Notes: a model not told the origin generated them from the sequence alone. A stretch of DNA of 64,000 nt from Sporocytophaga myxococcoides (GCF_000775915.1 NZ_BBLT01000010.1:1-64000); one strand, 5' to 3'. Positions 45,013-56,514 are shown, numbered from the stretch's first letter. Made by a program: numbers and translations.

Positions 45013-45052
45013 AAAACTCCAGTTGATATTAATCGATTGGAGTTTTGTTTTT
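45013..45052 (+). terminator. Terminator in the gap after the TPR pseudogene
   Basis: AAAACTCCA (45013-45021) pairs with TGGAGTTTT (45038-45046) and is followed by GTTTTT. It lies in the 383-nt gap before marR. In the same gap, a ~26-codon protein-like fragment ending at 44981 (IAAFDSTIGINDQIKI) may be another remnant. Confidence 0.75.
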
Positions 45053-45161
45053 AAAGTATCTTATGTTTGTTAGTTTAAAGCTAAGGGAAAGTTGTCTAAA
45101 TAAATACAAATCCTTCCATAAAGAAAATTTGTAAATAGGTGAAATATGTAGGCAAAGTTAT

Positions 45162-45192
45162 TTGACGATTTAATAATTTGATTTTATCTTTG
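45162..45192 (+). promoter_or_regulatory. Bacteroidota housekeeping promoter of the marR operon
   Basis: TTG at 45162-45164 and TATCTTTG at 45185-45192, 20 nt apart, match the -33/-7 consensus (TTG, 19-21 nt, TAnnTTTG). The -7 box ends 30 nt before the ATG at 45223. Confidence 0.7.
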
Positions 45193-45222
45193 TTCCTAAG
45201 ATAATTAGTTGATGAGATAAAT

Positions 45223-45696
45223 ATGGAAAAAGAAATAATAAGCCGAATAAGGCAACTGAGTCAGCAATACGCTTATGATTCTATTAAGATGCATGAAGCA
45301 ATAGCGCTCAGGGCGGGCCTTTCAGGAACCGACCATAAATACTTAAGTTTTTTGATTGTGAAAGGGCAAATGACAGCAGGGGAACTATCTAATTTAACAG
45401 GACTGACGACTGGAGCAGTTACTGGGTTAATAGACAGATTTGAAAAGAAAAAGCTTGTAAAAAGACAATTTGCGAAAGATGACAGACGAAAAGTCATTAT
45501 TAATCCCAATATTAAAAATATAATGGCCCTCTTACAGCCTCTTTTTGAAGAATATGGTAAAAAGTCTGAAGAGCTTATAGCTTCCTTTTCAAACAAAGAA
45601 ATAAAAACTATTGAAGCCTTTCTTTTGAAATCTATTGACATCATGAATGAAACAACAATTGTAAACTCTAGTCAGGTAAATAAAAAAGAAAATTGA
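45223..45696 (+). CDS. MarR family transcriptional regulator
   Basis: 157 aa, the typical MarR length. A winged helix-turn-helix occupies about residues 40-110: KYLSFLIVKGQMTAGELSNLTGLTTGAVTGLIDRFEKKKLVKRQFAKDDRRKVIIN, of which TGLTTGAVTGLIDRFEKKKL is the recognition helix with DDRR in the wing. Flanking helices form the dimer interface. It overlaps the MFS gene by one base (TGATG) and is probably its repressor, released by a small, possibly toxic, compound. A housekeeping-type promoter lies just upstream. Confidence 0.9.
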   Translation: MEKEIISRIRQLSQQYAYDSIKMHEAIALRAGLSGTDHKYLSFLIVKGQMTAGELSNLTGLTTGAVTGLIDRFEKKKLVKRQFAKDDRRKVIINPNIKNIMALLQPLFEEYGKKSEELIASFSNKEIKTIEAFLLKSIDIMNETTIVNSSQVNKKEN

Positions 45697-46925
45697 TGAC
45701 AAGTAAAATTTTAACAGCCGGGAAATTTACTGCTTATCAAAAAATCATATTAGCAATCTTAGCCCTTTTGCAATTCATTGTGATTTTGGATTTTATGATA
45801 ATTTCGCCTATCGGATATATCCTCACTAAAGATTTGGACATTACCACAAATCAATTCGGATTAATTGTTTCTTCTTATATTTTCAGTGCAGCAGCTTCAG
45901 GAATTATTTCAGCCGGGTTTATTGATAAGTTTGATAGAAAGAATGTGTTGCTTTTTTTCTTTACAGGTTTCATTATAGGTACTCTGTTTTGTGCATTATC
46001 AAATTCTTTCATCTCATTATTAACGGCAAGAATTATTACAGGTATTTTCGGGGGGGTGATAGGTTCTATAACAATGACAATTGTTACAGATTTGTTTACA
46101 CCAAACCAACGAGGGAGAGCTATGACGACTATCCAGATGGCTTTTGCTGCAAGTCAGATTATAGGAATCCCTATAGGGTTGTTTATAGCTAATAATTTAG
46201 GCTGGCATTATACATTTTTTTTAATTGTTATTCTTTCAGTTTTGATTTTATTAGTTATTCTTCTGAAACTAAATCCAGTTAACGAACATTTAAAAGTAAA
46301 TGGTAAAAATCCATTTTTTCACTTTTGGGATCTGGCAAAAAATAAACAACATCAAATCGGATTTTCTGCAACGATATTTTTAGGGATGGGCATGATGCTC
46401 CAACCTTTTATTAGTATATTCTTAGTTAATAATATACATATCACAAATGATCAAGTGCCAATCATATTCATGGTAACTGGCGCCTCGGCATTTTTTGTTA
46501 TGCCATTTGTTGGAAAATTATCAGACAAGTTTGATAAGTTTAAAATTTTTTTAATCGGATCAATAGCAACAATTGTTATCATCCCTTTATACACACATTT
46601 GCCGATTGTTCCACTTTGGGTTGTGCTGGTTATGAATGTAATTATGTTTGCTGCAATAATGAGCAGGATGGGACCATTTCAGGCTTTAAATTCAATGATA
46701 CCAGAACCTTCCGCGAGAGGTGGCTACATGAGTATATCGTCTTCCCTGCAACAAATGGCTGGAGGACTAGGTATAACTATCGCAGGCAGTATTGTATATC
46801 AGCCAACACCTAATAGTCCACTGCAAAATTTTGATTGGTTGGGATATGTTGCTGTTAGTCTCTCTGTTGTTGCTGCCTATTTGGTTTATAAGGTTAGCAA
46901 AATTGTAAAGCATAATAGGCTTTAA
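45696..46925 (+). CDS. Major facilitator superfamily (MFS) exporter
   Basis: 409 aa from the ATG at 45696, which overlaps the marR stop by one base. About twelve hydrophobic segments are visible in two halves with a cytoplasmic loop near residue 190-215. Family motifs include SAGFIDKFDRKNVLLFFF (the GxxxDRxGRR-like loop 2-3) and FVGKLSDKFDKFKIFLIG in the second half. It probably exports a drug or other harmful compound using the proton gradient. Coupling to a MarR regulator supports this; the substrate is unknown. Confidence 0.9.
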   Translation: MTSKILTAGKFTAYQKIILAILALLQFIVILDFMIISPIGYILTKDLDITTNQFGLIVSSYIFSAAASGIISAGFIDKFDRKNVLLFFFTGFIIGTLFCALSNSFISLLTARIITGIFGGVIGSITMTIVTDLFTPNQRGRAMTTIQMAFAASQIIGIPIGLFIANNLGWHYTFFLIVILSVLILLVILLKLNPVNEHLKVNGKNPFFHFWDLAKNKQHQIGFSATIFLGMGMMLQPFISIFLVNNIHITNDQVPIIFMVTGASAFFVMPFVGKLSDKFDKFKIFLIGSIATIVIIPLYTHLPIVPLWVVLVMNVIMFAAIMSRMGPFQALNSMIPEPSARGGYMSISSSLQQMAGGLGITIAGSIVYQPTPNSPLQNFDWLGYVAVSLSVVAAYLVYKVSKIVKHNRL

Positions 46926-47094
46926 TCAACTGACAAATAACTTCGGCTTTCAATATAATTGGCAATAAGAAGGATAACTATGGTTGGTGATTTTTTCTGT
47001 AGTATATGTTAAGGATATGCAGAAGATAATTTTACAATTCTTGAGAGAATACACCGTTATAGTAAATTTGGAAAACAATAATTAATAATCGATA

Positions 47095-47715
47095 ATGAAT
47101 AAACAAGTTCGACAAATAGTAGAATTAACAGCATCACTACAAAGTGCCTTTATTAACCTTACAAGAATTTCCATAATGATTGTAATGGTTTGGATTGGAG
47201 GTTTAAAGGCATTTCAGTATGAAGCAGATGGTATTGTGCCATTTGTAATCAATAGTCCCTTTATGAAATTCTTTTATCATAATACTGGAAAGACCGCTGT
47301 AAATGACAAAGGAAAAATCGTAGCGGAATACACTTTATATAAAAATCCTGAAGGTAAAACAGTTCAGAAAAATATTGACTGGCATAAGGAAAATGGTACA
47401 TATATCTTTTCTTATGGTCTTGGGACTGTCATTGTTATCATTGGATTATTAGTTTTCTTAGGAATATGGTTTCCTACAATTGGTTTTATAGGTGGATTAT
47501 TGACCTTTGGAATGTCTATAATAACCCTGACATTTTTAATTACAACACCGGAAGTATATGTACCAGACTTAGGCGGGGATTTTCCAACACCAGTACACGG
47601 ATTTCCATATTTATCAGGAGCCGGACGACTAGTGATAAAAGATGTGATTATGCTGGGTGCCGGACTTATTGTTGCTTCCGATAGTGCCAGAAGATTAGTT
47701 GCCAACTATCGTTAA
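47095..47715 (+). CDS. DUF417/YkgB-like membrane protein
   Basis: 206 aa with four hydrophobic segments (about 22-40, 100-125, 127-150 and 180-197). The conserved family pieces are ISIMIVMVWIGGLKAFQYEADGIVPFVINSPFMKFFY near the start (in part) and FPYLSGAGRLVIKDVIMLGAG near the end, as in YkgB/RclC-type proteins. In enterobacteria, a relative is linked to resistance to reactive chlorine. Its position 170 nt after the MarR/MFS pair suggests a stress-response neighbourhood, but no shared promoter is visible. Confidence 0.85.
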   Translation: MNKQVRQIVELTASLQSAFINLTRISIMIVMVWIGGLKAFQYEADGIVPFVINSPFMKFFYHNTGKTAVNDKGKIVAEYTLYKNPEGKTVQKNIDWHKENGTYIFSYGLGTVIVIIGLLVFLGIWFPTIGFIGGLLTFGMSIITLTFLITTPEVYVPDLGGDFPTPVHGFPYLSGAGRLVIKDVIMLGAGLIVASDSARRLVANYR

Positions 47716-47860
47716 AGTTCTGTTTGTGAGGTTTGAATTTGAGGCGCAGAATATGTAAAACTAATTGATTGCAATAATTTGAACTTAAAAAAGATTAAGA
47801 TTTTATGTCGCTTTATCAATCTAAGTTGACCTCATTTTCTGATACTTTTTATAGTGGTAA

Positions 47861-48700
47861 GGGAACAGCCAACGATTAATTAGTTGTGAAATAAGTGTTC
47901 CTGATATAGAAGGGGGGCATTTCAAGCAACTTGGTCAGGATAAAGCTTGGATGCTTGTGAATACTACTGTAACAAATAATTTTAGCATAGATCACGGCGG
48001 TGGAATGTTCATCTATAATAAAGCTACTCTGATTAACTGCACCGTTACTCAGAATAAAACCAATAACAATGGTGGTGGTTTTGCAATGCAAACAGATACT
48101 GTCAATGTAATCAATACGATTATAAGTGGAAGTATTGAGAAGACTCCAGAGACTTCAGACATATCTCGCTTTGGTGGCATTCTTAATGTAACAAATTCCA
48201 TTATAGGAAAGACTGAGGCTTCTGCTTTTAACGGAGTTAAGATAAATGTATTAAATGTTGATCCCTTGCTGTTAGAGCTGGAAGATAATGGTGGCCCGAC
48301 GAAAACGCATGCATTACAAAATAATAGTCCGGCTATCAATGCAGGGGTTTCAGGCTTACCTTATATTCCTACAACAGATCAGAGAGGCATTGCTGTTACA
48401 AGTTCTAGAGATATTGGTGCTTTTGAGTCTGACGTTATTGCTACATCTATCTATAAACCTTCAGATGTAAGCATTAACTATGCATATCCTAACCCATCGA
48501 AAGGGGTATTCTACATGAAAGATGTAGAAGGTAAAGTTTCAATTCTTAATATGCAAGGTGCGCTGGTAGCGGAAAGAAATATTTCAATTGGGGAGCTTCT
48601 GAACTTAACAGAACTACCTAAAGGTATATATATGATAAAGCATCTGTCAGATAAAAATGTACTAGCTTTTGAAAAAAATTATAATAGAATAGATTTTTAG
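47861..48700 (+). pseudogene. 5'-truncated beta-helix (choice-of-anchor Q-type) protein with T9SS domain
   Basis: The frame is open from 47861 with no start codon until ATG at 47951, and it has no signal peptide, although it ends in a type A T9SS domain (YPNPSKG, GIYMIKHL). The remaining part shows parallel beta-helix rungs (LVNTTVTNNFS, LINCTVTQNKTNNNGGGF, VINTIISGS) followed by the usual closing segment NSPAINAG, TDQRG and DIGAFES. Proteins of this type are normally several hundred residues longer with an N-terminal signal. This is probably a gene fragment left by a deletion. A terminator is still present. Confidence 0.7.
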
Positions 48701-48712
48701 TTTTGAATTTCC

Positions 48713-48750
48713 AAAGGCTGCCTGCTTATAAGGCAGTCTTTGATATTTTA
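48713..48750 (+). terminator. Terminator after the beta-helix remnant
   Basis: AAAGGCTGCC (48713-48722) pairs with GGCAGTCTTT (48732-48741), one G-U pair, 9-nt loop, then a T-rich tail. Confidence 0.7.
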
Positions 48751-49036
48751 CCAGCCTTAGAGAACAAAGTAATATATACTTTCATTGATCATGCTTCATT
48801 AAAAAACAATATGCAATGCGTCAAAGGAGAGTGTTTTTTATATTCTGTTTGCTAATATATATGTCATAGCAAAGAAACAGATATCAGTTATTTTTATATT
48901 TCCCATTAAATTTACCTTATTTTATCACGTTAATGATAATACCTATCAAAGAGGTATAAATATGCGAGAAATGGTATCCAAGAAAGGGATTGGCGTTAGA
49001 AAAAGACTTAGATCAGTCACACAATAGTTAAAATAG

Positions 49037-49068
49037 AAAAAGCTGCCATAAAAATACAGCAGCTTTTT
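49037..49068 (-). terminator. Terminator of htpG
   Basis: A perfect 10-bp stem (AAAAAGCTGC, 49037-49046, with GCAGCTTTTT, 49059-49068) gives a T-tract on the minus strand about 40 nt after the htpG stop. It can also work on the plus strand. Confidence 0.8.
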
Positions 49069-49106
49069 AATGTATGAAACTAACTTTCAACTTTAAGCTT
49101 TCAGCT

Positions 49107-50924
49107 TTATACCAATGTCAGCTCAACACTTCTCTTAATAAAGCTTGTAAGGTCGTTGCCTTTTAACATCCCCTGCGAAAGCAATGCCAGGTCAAATGCC
49201 TGTTTTGCAATTTTTGATTTCGCCTCATCGCCGTCAGCCTGAAGGATTTTCTGTATCGTTTTGTGATTAGCATTCACGATTACATTGAATTGATCTGGGA
49301 ATTCTCCAAAACCTGTTCTTCCACCCATAGCCATGTCTTTCATTCTTCTCATAAATTCTGGCATGGTAAGAGATACAGGAAGTTCATCCACAGGAAGAGA
49401 TTCCACTGTTACAGTCATATTTGGCTTGCTGATCACTTTTTCAAAAATCTCTTTGATTGATTTTTGCTGATCTTCGCTCAATACGCTCTCAAGCTTTTCA
49501 TCTTTATCTATAAGCTTTTCCACAGTATCAGCATCAACTCTCTTCAGATGGAATTTTTCATTTTTTCTTTCTACAAGGCCAATAAAGTGACTGTCGATAA
49601 GAGTATCTAACAATAGAACATCATATCCTTTTCTTTCCGCAGACTGAATATAAGCATCCTGCTTACCAGGGTCAGAGCTATAAAGCGCAACAATATCCTG
49701 ATTCTTGTCAGTCTGACTATCCTTGATGCGTTCTTTGTATTCGTTTACAGTGAAGAATTCATTCTTAAGGTTTTTTAGCAGACAGAAGTCTTTAGCTTTT
49801 TCATAGAATTTATCTTCACTGATCATTCCATATTTAATGAACACTCCAATGTCATTCCATTTCTCTTCAAAACCTTTTCTGTCATTGTTAAATAACTCAG
49901 ATAGTTTGTCAGCTACTTTTTTAGTAATGTAAGTGTTGATTTTCTTTACATTACTATCTGCCTGGAGGTAGCTTCTGGAAACGTTAAGTGGAATATCAGG
50001 AGAGTCAATCACGCCGTGAAGCAACATCAGAAATTCAGGAACAACGTCTTTTACCTCATCTGTAATGAATACCTGACGGCTGTAAAGCTGGATTTTATTT
50101 TTCTGTACTTCAAACTCTCCTTTCAGTTTAGGAAAATATAGAATACCTGTGAGGTTGAATGGATAGTCAACATTCAGATGGATCCAGAATAACGGATCTT
50201 CAGTGAATGGATAAAGTTCTTTATAGAAGTTAATGTAGTCTTCGTCTTTCAGTTCTGAAGGCTGTTTGGTCCAGATTGGATTTGGATTGTTTACAACCTT
50301 TGCATCAAACTCAATTTGAACAGGAAGGAATTTGCAATACTTATCAAGGATGTTCTGAAGCCTGTACTTGTCAAGAAATTCTTTGCTGTCATCTGCTACG
50401 TGAAGGATAATGTCAGTACCTCTTGTAGCTTTATCTGCAGGTGAAATTTCAAACTCCGTGCTACCGTCACATATCCATCTTGCAGCTTCAGTTCCTTCTC
50501 TGAAAGATTTGGTAACAATCTCTACTTTTGAAGCAACCATGAAGGCACTGTAAAAGCCTAATCCGAAGTGCCCAATGATTTGCTTGTCTTCTCCTTTGTC
50601 TTTATATTTTTCAAGAAATTCAGTTGCACCGGAAAAAGCTATCTGGTTGATGTATTTTTTAATTTCATCTGCAGTCATACCGATACCATTGTCGCTAATG
50701 GTTATGGTCTTTGCGTTTTCATCCAGTGATACGGTAACTTTAAGGTCACCGACTTCTTCTTTGCATTCTCCGAATGATGCAAGTTTTTTTAATTTTTGAC
50801 TGGCATCTACTGCGTTAGAAACCAGTTCCCTAAGAAAAATTTCGTGATCCGAATAAAGAAATTTCTTGATTATCGGGAAAATATTTTCGGTGTGAATGGA
50901 TAAAGTACCTTTTTCTTCTGCCAT
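49107..50924 (-). CDS. htpG: Molecular chaperone HtpG (Hsp90)
   Basis: 605 aa, the expected length for bacterial Hsp90. The N-terminal GHKL ATPase carries all hallmarks: ELVSNAVDASQKL (residue ~35), ISDNGIGMTADEI, GHFGLGFYSAFMVA and a TRGTDIILH segment. Middle-domain pieces include VKDVVPEFLMLLHGVIDSPDIPLNVSRSYLQ (in part). The C-terminal dimerisation region ends with AKQAFDLALLSQGML. It refolds client proteins in the cytoplasm using ATP. Monocistronic with its own terminator; divergent from manA. Confidence 0.97.
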   Translation of the reverse strand: MAEEKGTLSIHTENIFPIIKKFLYSDHEIFLRELVSNAVDASQKLKKLASFGECKEEVGDLKVTVSLDENAKTITISDNGIGMTADEIKKYINQIAFSGATEFLEKYKDKGEDKQIIGHFGLGFYSAFMVASKVEIVTKSFREGTEAARWICDGSTEFEISPADKATRGTDIILHVADDSKEFLDKYRLQNILDKYCKFLPVQIEFDAKVVNNPNPIWTKQPSELKDEDYINFYKELYPFTEDPLFWIHLNVDYPFNLTGILYFPKLKGEFEVQKNKIQLYSRQVFITDEVKDVVPEFLMLLHGVIDSPDIPLNVSRSYLQADSNVKKINTYITKKVADKLSELFNNDRKGFEEKWNDIGVFIKYGMISEDKFYEKAKDFCLLKNLKNEFFTVNEYKERIKDSQTDKNQDIVALYSSDPGKQDAYIQSAERKGYDVLLLDTLIDSHFIGLVERKNEKFHLKRVDADTVEKLIDKDEKLESVLSEDQQKSIKEIFEKVISKPNMTVTVESLPVDELPVSLTMPEFMRRMKDMAMGGRTGFGEFPDQFNVIVNANHKTIQKILQADGDEAKSKIAKQAFDLALLSQGMLKGNDLTSFIKRSVELTLV

Positions 50925-51085
50925 TGTATTTTTATATTTAATTAATTTTCTGTTCGATAATTTTCAAAAACCATTCCATTGGATGGAAAAACTGTCAATC
51001 TGACAGTAAATTTATGTAAACATTATCGTCAATACTTTTTGTAGTTTAAATTATATCTATCAATTTTGACGTTTAATATTTTAGT

Positions 51086-52063
51086 ATGGAATTATATCCT
51101 TTAAAGTTTAACCCGATATTTAAAGAAAAAATTTGGGGAGGACAAAAGATTAAGACTATCCTTGGAAAAGATTTTAGTCCCTTACCAAATTGTGGTGAGA
51201 CCTGGGAGATTTCCGGAGTAAAAGGAAATGTTTCCGTAGTGAGTGAGGGCTTATTGAAAGGCTGTGGTCTGGATTCGTTGATTGAGGAGTATAAAGGAAA
51301 ACTTGTAGGTGAAAGAATTTATAAGGAGTTCGGAAGTGAATTCCCTTTGCTTGTAAAATTTATTGATGCAAATGAAGATCTGAGTATTCAGGTTCACCCT
51401 GACGATAAAGTTGCGAAAGCAAAACATAGTTGCTTCGGAAAGACTGAGATGTGGTATGTGTTTCAGGCGGAGGAAGGAGCAAGACTGAATACTGGTTTTC
51501 AAAAGGGAGTAACGAAAGAAAAGTACCTTGAATACCTCGAAAAAAAGAAGCTTGAAGAAGTTCTGAATTTTGAGGAGGTAAAATCCGGAGATGTATTTTT
51601 CCTTCCTGCCGGAAGGGTGCATTTTATTGGTAAGGGTATTCTTCTGGCTGAAATTCAGCAAACTTCTGACATCACTTACCGCATCTACGATTTTGACAGA
51701 GTGGATGACAAGGGACAGAAAAGAGAATTGCATACGGAGCTGGCTCTGGATGTGATCGATTTTAACCACTATTCCGATTATAAAACGCAATACACAGACA
51801 AGGTCAATACTTCGGTTCAGCTTGTTCAGAATGTCTGCTTTACAACCAATTTACTACATGTTGACGGTTTAATCTCCCGTTCATATAAAGGTCTTGATTG
51901 CTTTGTGATTTATGTTTGCTTCGAAGGTAAGGCGGTTATTAAGTACGGGAAAGAGGCTGTAAACATCCAGAAGGGAGACTCTTTGCTGATTCCTGCAACT
52001 ATCGAAGAGGTAACAGTTGAAAGCATTTCAGAAACCAAGCTTCTGGAGTCTTATATAGAATAG
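51086..52063 (+). CDS. manA: Mannose-6-phosphate isomerase, class I
   Basis: 325 aa, the short cupin form common in Bacteroidota and Firmicutes. It interconverts mannose-6-phosphate and fructose-6-phosphate in the cytoplasm, using zinc. KEKIWGG and ETWEISG near the start, the zinc site LSIQVHPDD (about residue 97), KTEMWYVF, GDVFFLPAGRVHFIGKGILLAEIQQTSDITYRIYD (in part) and a C-terminal cupin-like domain are all present. A terminator follows. It links mannan or exopolysaccharide metabolism to glycolysis. Confidence 0.95.
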   Translation: MELYPLKFNPIFKEKIWGGQKIKTILGKDFSPLPNCGETWEISGVKGNVSVVSEGLLKGCGLDSLIEEYKGKLVGERIYKEFGSEFPLLVKFIDANEDLSIQVHPDDKVAKAKHSCFGKTEMWYVFQAEEGARLNTGFQKGVTKEKYLEYLEKKKLEEVLNFEEVKSGDVFFLPAGRVHFIGKGILLAEIQQTSDITYRIYDFDRVDDKGQKRELHTELALDVIDFNHYSDYKTQYTDKVNTSVQLVQNVCFTTNLLHVDGLISRSYKGLDCFVIYVCFEGKAVIKYGKEAVNIQKGDSLLIPATIEEVTVESISETKLLESYIE

Positions 52064-52087
52064 ATTAAATCTGCATACTGTTGTGTT

Positions 52088-52126
52088 AAAATCCTTCTTT
52101 TTTTTGAAAGGGAAGGATTTTTTATT
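52088..52126 (+). terminator. Terminator after manA
   Basis: AAAATCCTTC (52088-52097) pairs with GAAGGATTTT (52112-52121), then TTTTATTT. It lies 25 nt after the stop. Confidence 0.8.
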
Positions 52127-52226
52127 TGCATAATCATTCCGTTTAATTAGGTTTATATTGAGGGGAGTTAAAAAAAACAGGAATTGATGCAAAACTCCGC
52201 AAACAATTCCTGGTAAAAGACAAACC

Positions 52227-52493
52227 TCAGCTTGCCATTTTTTGCTTTTGTACAGAAGTTGTAGCTTTAGGATTAACTTTCGCTGCCTGTACTGTAGTTC
52301 TTTTGATTTTATTCTTTGCTCCCGCAGTATTTCCGGATTTCCAGATGAGATAGTAAACGAATATGGATAAGACAATTGTGCCAATAGAAGCAAGCATTGT
52401 AATTCTATAAGTGTTTACATCTTCAATAGCTTCAGCATGCGTCACAGGTATTACAAGTATATATGTTATAAGAATTAATAGAATCTTCTTCAT
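52227..52493 (-). CDS. Small hypothetical membrane protein
   Basis: 88 aa. A signal-type N-terminus (MKKILLILITYILVIPVTHA) is followed by a short polar part, one membrane segment (about residues 32-51, ITMLASIGTIVLSIFVYYLI) and a basic tail (KSGNTAGAKNKIKRTTVQ). The layout, start MKK and absence of competing frames support a real small gene. Family not recognised; many Bacteroidota have similar one-span proteins. It lies between manA and pgi, with 223 nt to the pgi stop. Confidence 0.6.
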   Translation of the reverse strand: MKKILLILITYILVIPVTHAEAIEDVNTYRITMLASIGTIVLSIFVYYLIWKSGNTAGAKNKIKRTTVQAAKVNPKATTSVQKQKMAS

Positions 52494-52659
52494 AAGTTGT
52501 TGGAGTAATATGTTCCTCTTATTTGAAGAACAGGAGCAGGAAATGATATGTTTGTAAAAGTGTTGAAGTCCTTGATTCTATTGAGATATAGAAGGAATTT
52601 GATTTTTGTAAAAGTTAAAACTGCTCGTCTGTTAAGGAATACAGACTGCATTGAAAAGT

Positions 52660-52693
52660 TAAAAAAAGAGGCAACCTGTTTCTGGTTGCCTCT
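52660..52693 (-). terminator. Terminator of pgi
   Basis: A perfect 10-bp stem (AGAGGCAACC, 52667-52676, with GGTTGCCTCT, 52684-52693) with a 7-nt loop and a run of T on the minus strand, about 25 nt beyond the pgi stop. Confidence 0.85.
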
Positions 52694-52716
52694 GCATATT
52701 TTTTTAAACTAACTTA

Positions 52717-54399
<1,683 letters not shown>

Positions 54400-54527
54400 T
54401 CAATTTCCTGCTATTAAAATGGCGATAAAAAGATTTTCACTATTTCGATTTTTATTCGAAAAATCCGCCAAATATAAGAAAATGATATAAAAATATCGGG
54501 ATTTTCCCAGATGCATTATGGTTAAAA

Positions 54528-56390
54528 CTACAAAATCTTAAACTCTGTACGTCTGTTTTTTTGTCTGCCTTCTTCTGTAGTATTATCCGCAATTGGCTTT
54601 GTGCTGCCGTATCCTTTGTATATCAGTCTGTTATTGGGTATGCCAGAAGAGGAGAGGTATTCCGAGACTTTTTGAGCCCTTGACTTGGACAAAGCGAGGT
54701 TTGCATCTGAATTTCCTGTATTGTCAGTATGACCGGAGATCTCAATTTTTATAGAAGGATTTTCAAGTAATAGTTTAATAAGTTTCTGTAACTCAATGGT
54801 TGATTCGGGTCTAATGTCAGATTTACCCGTATCAAAAAAGATATTTTTCAGAACTACTGTTGCCCCTGCCTTAGCACTTTGGAGCTGAACATCATTTTTT
54901 AATTCTTTATATCCATCTTTCTCTGAAAGAAAGACATTTTCAGAGTAAAATAATTTCCCTTTTTTCTCAATCGTAATTCCATAATTTTTTCCTGATGGAA
55001 GGGCTACCATATATTTTCCGTTTGCACTGTTAGAGGAAAATTTTGCAACTACTTCTCTGCTTGAGTTATCAGTAATGGTGATATCAGCATCCAGAGGCTT
55101 ACCTGTTTCATCTTTTACAGTTCCTTTAAGCAATGCAAGCTCTGGCTCTTCGCTTACCGGCATTCTTACTGAGTATAAATCCTGCCTTCCCTGTCCGCCT
55201 TCTTTGTCAGATGAATAATATCCGATTTTACCATTAGCAGAAAGCACAAAATAAACATCATCTCCTGCTGTGTTAAGAGGGTATCCAAGATTTACCGGTG
55301 CAGACCATCCGCCGGAAGGAGTTTTCTCAGATTTGAATATGTCAAATCCACCCATTGTAGAATGTCCTTTGGAGCTGAAATAAAGGGTCTTTCCATCTGG
55401 GTGAATAAATGGAGCATCTTCATCATAGGGCGTATTTATGCCTTCCAGCTTCTTAGGTACAGACCATTTACCCCCTAATGTTCTGGAACAATAGTAAATA
55501 TCTCTGTTTGCCTTAAAGTTTTCAGCTCTTACAAAATACAAGGTTCTTTCATCAGGAGAAAGACAAGCGGATGTTTCGAAAAAGGGAGTATTAATGGAAA
55601 GTGGTTCGGGTTTGGTCCACTGATTTCCCTTTTTCTCTGAGATATAAATATCTCCTCCGTTACTGCTTTTGTAAATAAACATTGTTTCTCCTGACGGAGC
55701 TATTCCTATACAGGCATCATGTAAATCTGAGTTAACCGGAGTACCCATATTTTGTGGAGTATCCCAGGAGCCTCCTTTATTCTGACTTACATAAATATCC
55801 TCGAAATAAAGTCCGTCATATTCCTTTTTCCCTCCAGTAGAGCCTGTTCTGCGGGAAGTAAAATAAAGCTCGGACAAGTCAGGAGTGATATAGGGCAGAT
55901 ATTCCTGAAACTGTGTATTCACAATAGGTCCTGCATTTGAAATTTTAAAATCAACTGGGTTCCTTATATAACCTTTTCCGAACTCACACTCAGCAATAAG
56001 TTTTGATATAGCTCTTTTATTTTTGTTGCCGGGGTCTGATTTCTTATAGTTTTCAATAGCCTTGTCGAAGTTATGGTTAAGATGATAGGATTGGCCAAGG
56101 ATGAAGTACATTTCACTGGTTGGAGTCTCTGCATATGCTACGGCATCAGCAGCATATTTCAAAGCCTTTGTTTTGGGGGAAGTCAGCAGGTAGCACTGTG
56201 CTATCCTGAAATTAACATAAGGATCCGTTTTCTTTTGTTCCAGAGCCTGTTCATATATTCCAAGTGCCTGAAAGAAATTTTTTTCCTCAAAAAGCTTGTC
56301 TGCTTTTTTGATTTGCTTTTCATCCTGGCTAAAACTTTTTAACGAAAGAAAAAGGGTGAAAAGGATCAATATAATTTTTGTGCATTGCAT
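54528..56390 (-). CDS. OmpA family protein with TPR and PD40 repeats (PorE-like)
   Basis: 620 aa. A signal peptide (ending LKSFSQ) is followed by TPR helices (about 25-130: KADKLFEEKNFFQALGIYEQAL), PD40/WD40-like propeller repeats (about 165-400: YFTSRRTGSTGG, MFIYKSSNGGDIYIS, YFSSKGHSTMGGFDIFKS, YYSSDKEGGQGRQDLYSV), a CarboxypepD-like domain (about 410-480) and a C-terminal OmpA domain. The last carries FDTGKSDIRPES, ISGHTDNTGNSDANLALSKSRAQ and NRRTEFKIL and binds peptidoglycan. The order is that of PorE-type proteins, which anchor the type IX secretion machinery to the cell wall. An equivalent role is likely, but several paralogues usually exist. Confidence 0.85.
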   Translation of the reverse strand: MQCTKIILILFTLFLSLKSFSQDEKQIKKADKLFEEKNFFQALGIYEQALEQKKTDPYVNFRIAQCYLLTSPKTKALKYAADAVAYAETPTSEMYFILGQSYHLNHNFDKAIENYKKSDPGNKNKRAISKLIAECEFGKGYIRNPVDFKISNAGPIVNTQFQEYLPYITPDLSELYFTSRRTGSTGGKKEYDGLYFEDIYVSQNKGGSWDTPQNMGTPVNSDLHDACIGIAPSGETMFIYKSSNGGDIYISEKKGNQWTKPEPLSINTPFFETSACLSPDERTLYFVRAENFKANRDIYYCSRTLGGKWSVPKKLEGINTPYDEDAPFIHPDGKTLYFSSKGHSTMGGFDIFKSEKTPSGGWSAPVNLGYPLNTAGDDVYFVLSANGKIGYYSSDKEGGQGRQDLYSVRMPVSEEPELALLKGTVKDETGKPLDADITITDNSSREVVAKFSSNSANGKYMVALPSGKNYGITIEKKGKLFYSENVFLSEKDGYKELKNDVQLQSAKAGATVVLKNIFFDTGKSDIRPESTIELQKLIKLLLENPSIKIEISGHTDNTGNSDANLALSKSRAQKVSEYLSSSGIPNNRLIYKGYGSTKPIADNTTEEGRQKNRRTEFKIL

Positions 56391-56470
56391 AAGGCTCCAG
56401 GATTTAGAGGGATTGTCCCAGTAGAAGAGATTACGACAATTTTGAAATATAAGCCTGTCCTACTGTGGCT

Positions 56471-56514
56471 TAAAAAGAAAGAATGTCAGAAAACTTAGGT
56501 GCTCCCTGACATTC
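56471..56514 (-). terminator. Terminator of the DUF4293 gene
   Basis: GAATGTCAG (56481-56489) pairs with CTGACATTC (56506-56514). On the minus strand the stem is followed by TTTCTTTTT. Confidence 0.65.

Larger units (their letters stand above)
48701..49106. other. Intergenic region with terminators at both ends
   Basis: 406 nt between the beta-helix remnant and htpG. It holds the terminator at 48713-48750 and the htpG terminator at 49037-49068; between them I see only AT-rich sequence with no plausible ORF. Confidence 0.55.

Noticed and set aside
45273-45644. 123-codon minus-strand ORF
   Set aside because: Antisense shadow of the MarR gene.
51251-51790. 179-codon minus-strand ORF
   Set aside because: Antisense shadow of manA, which has full family motifs.
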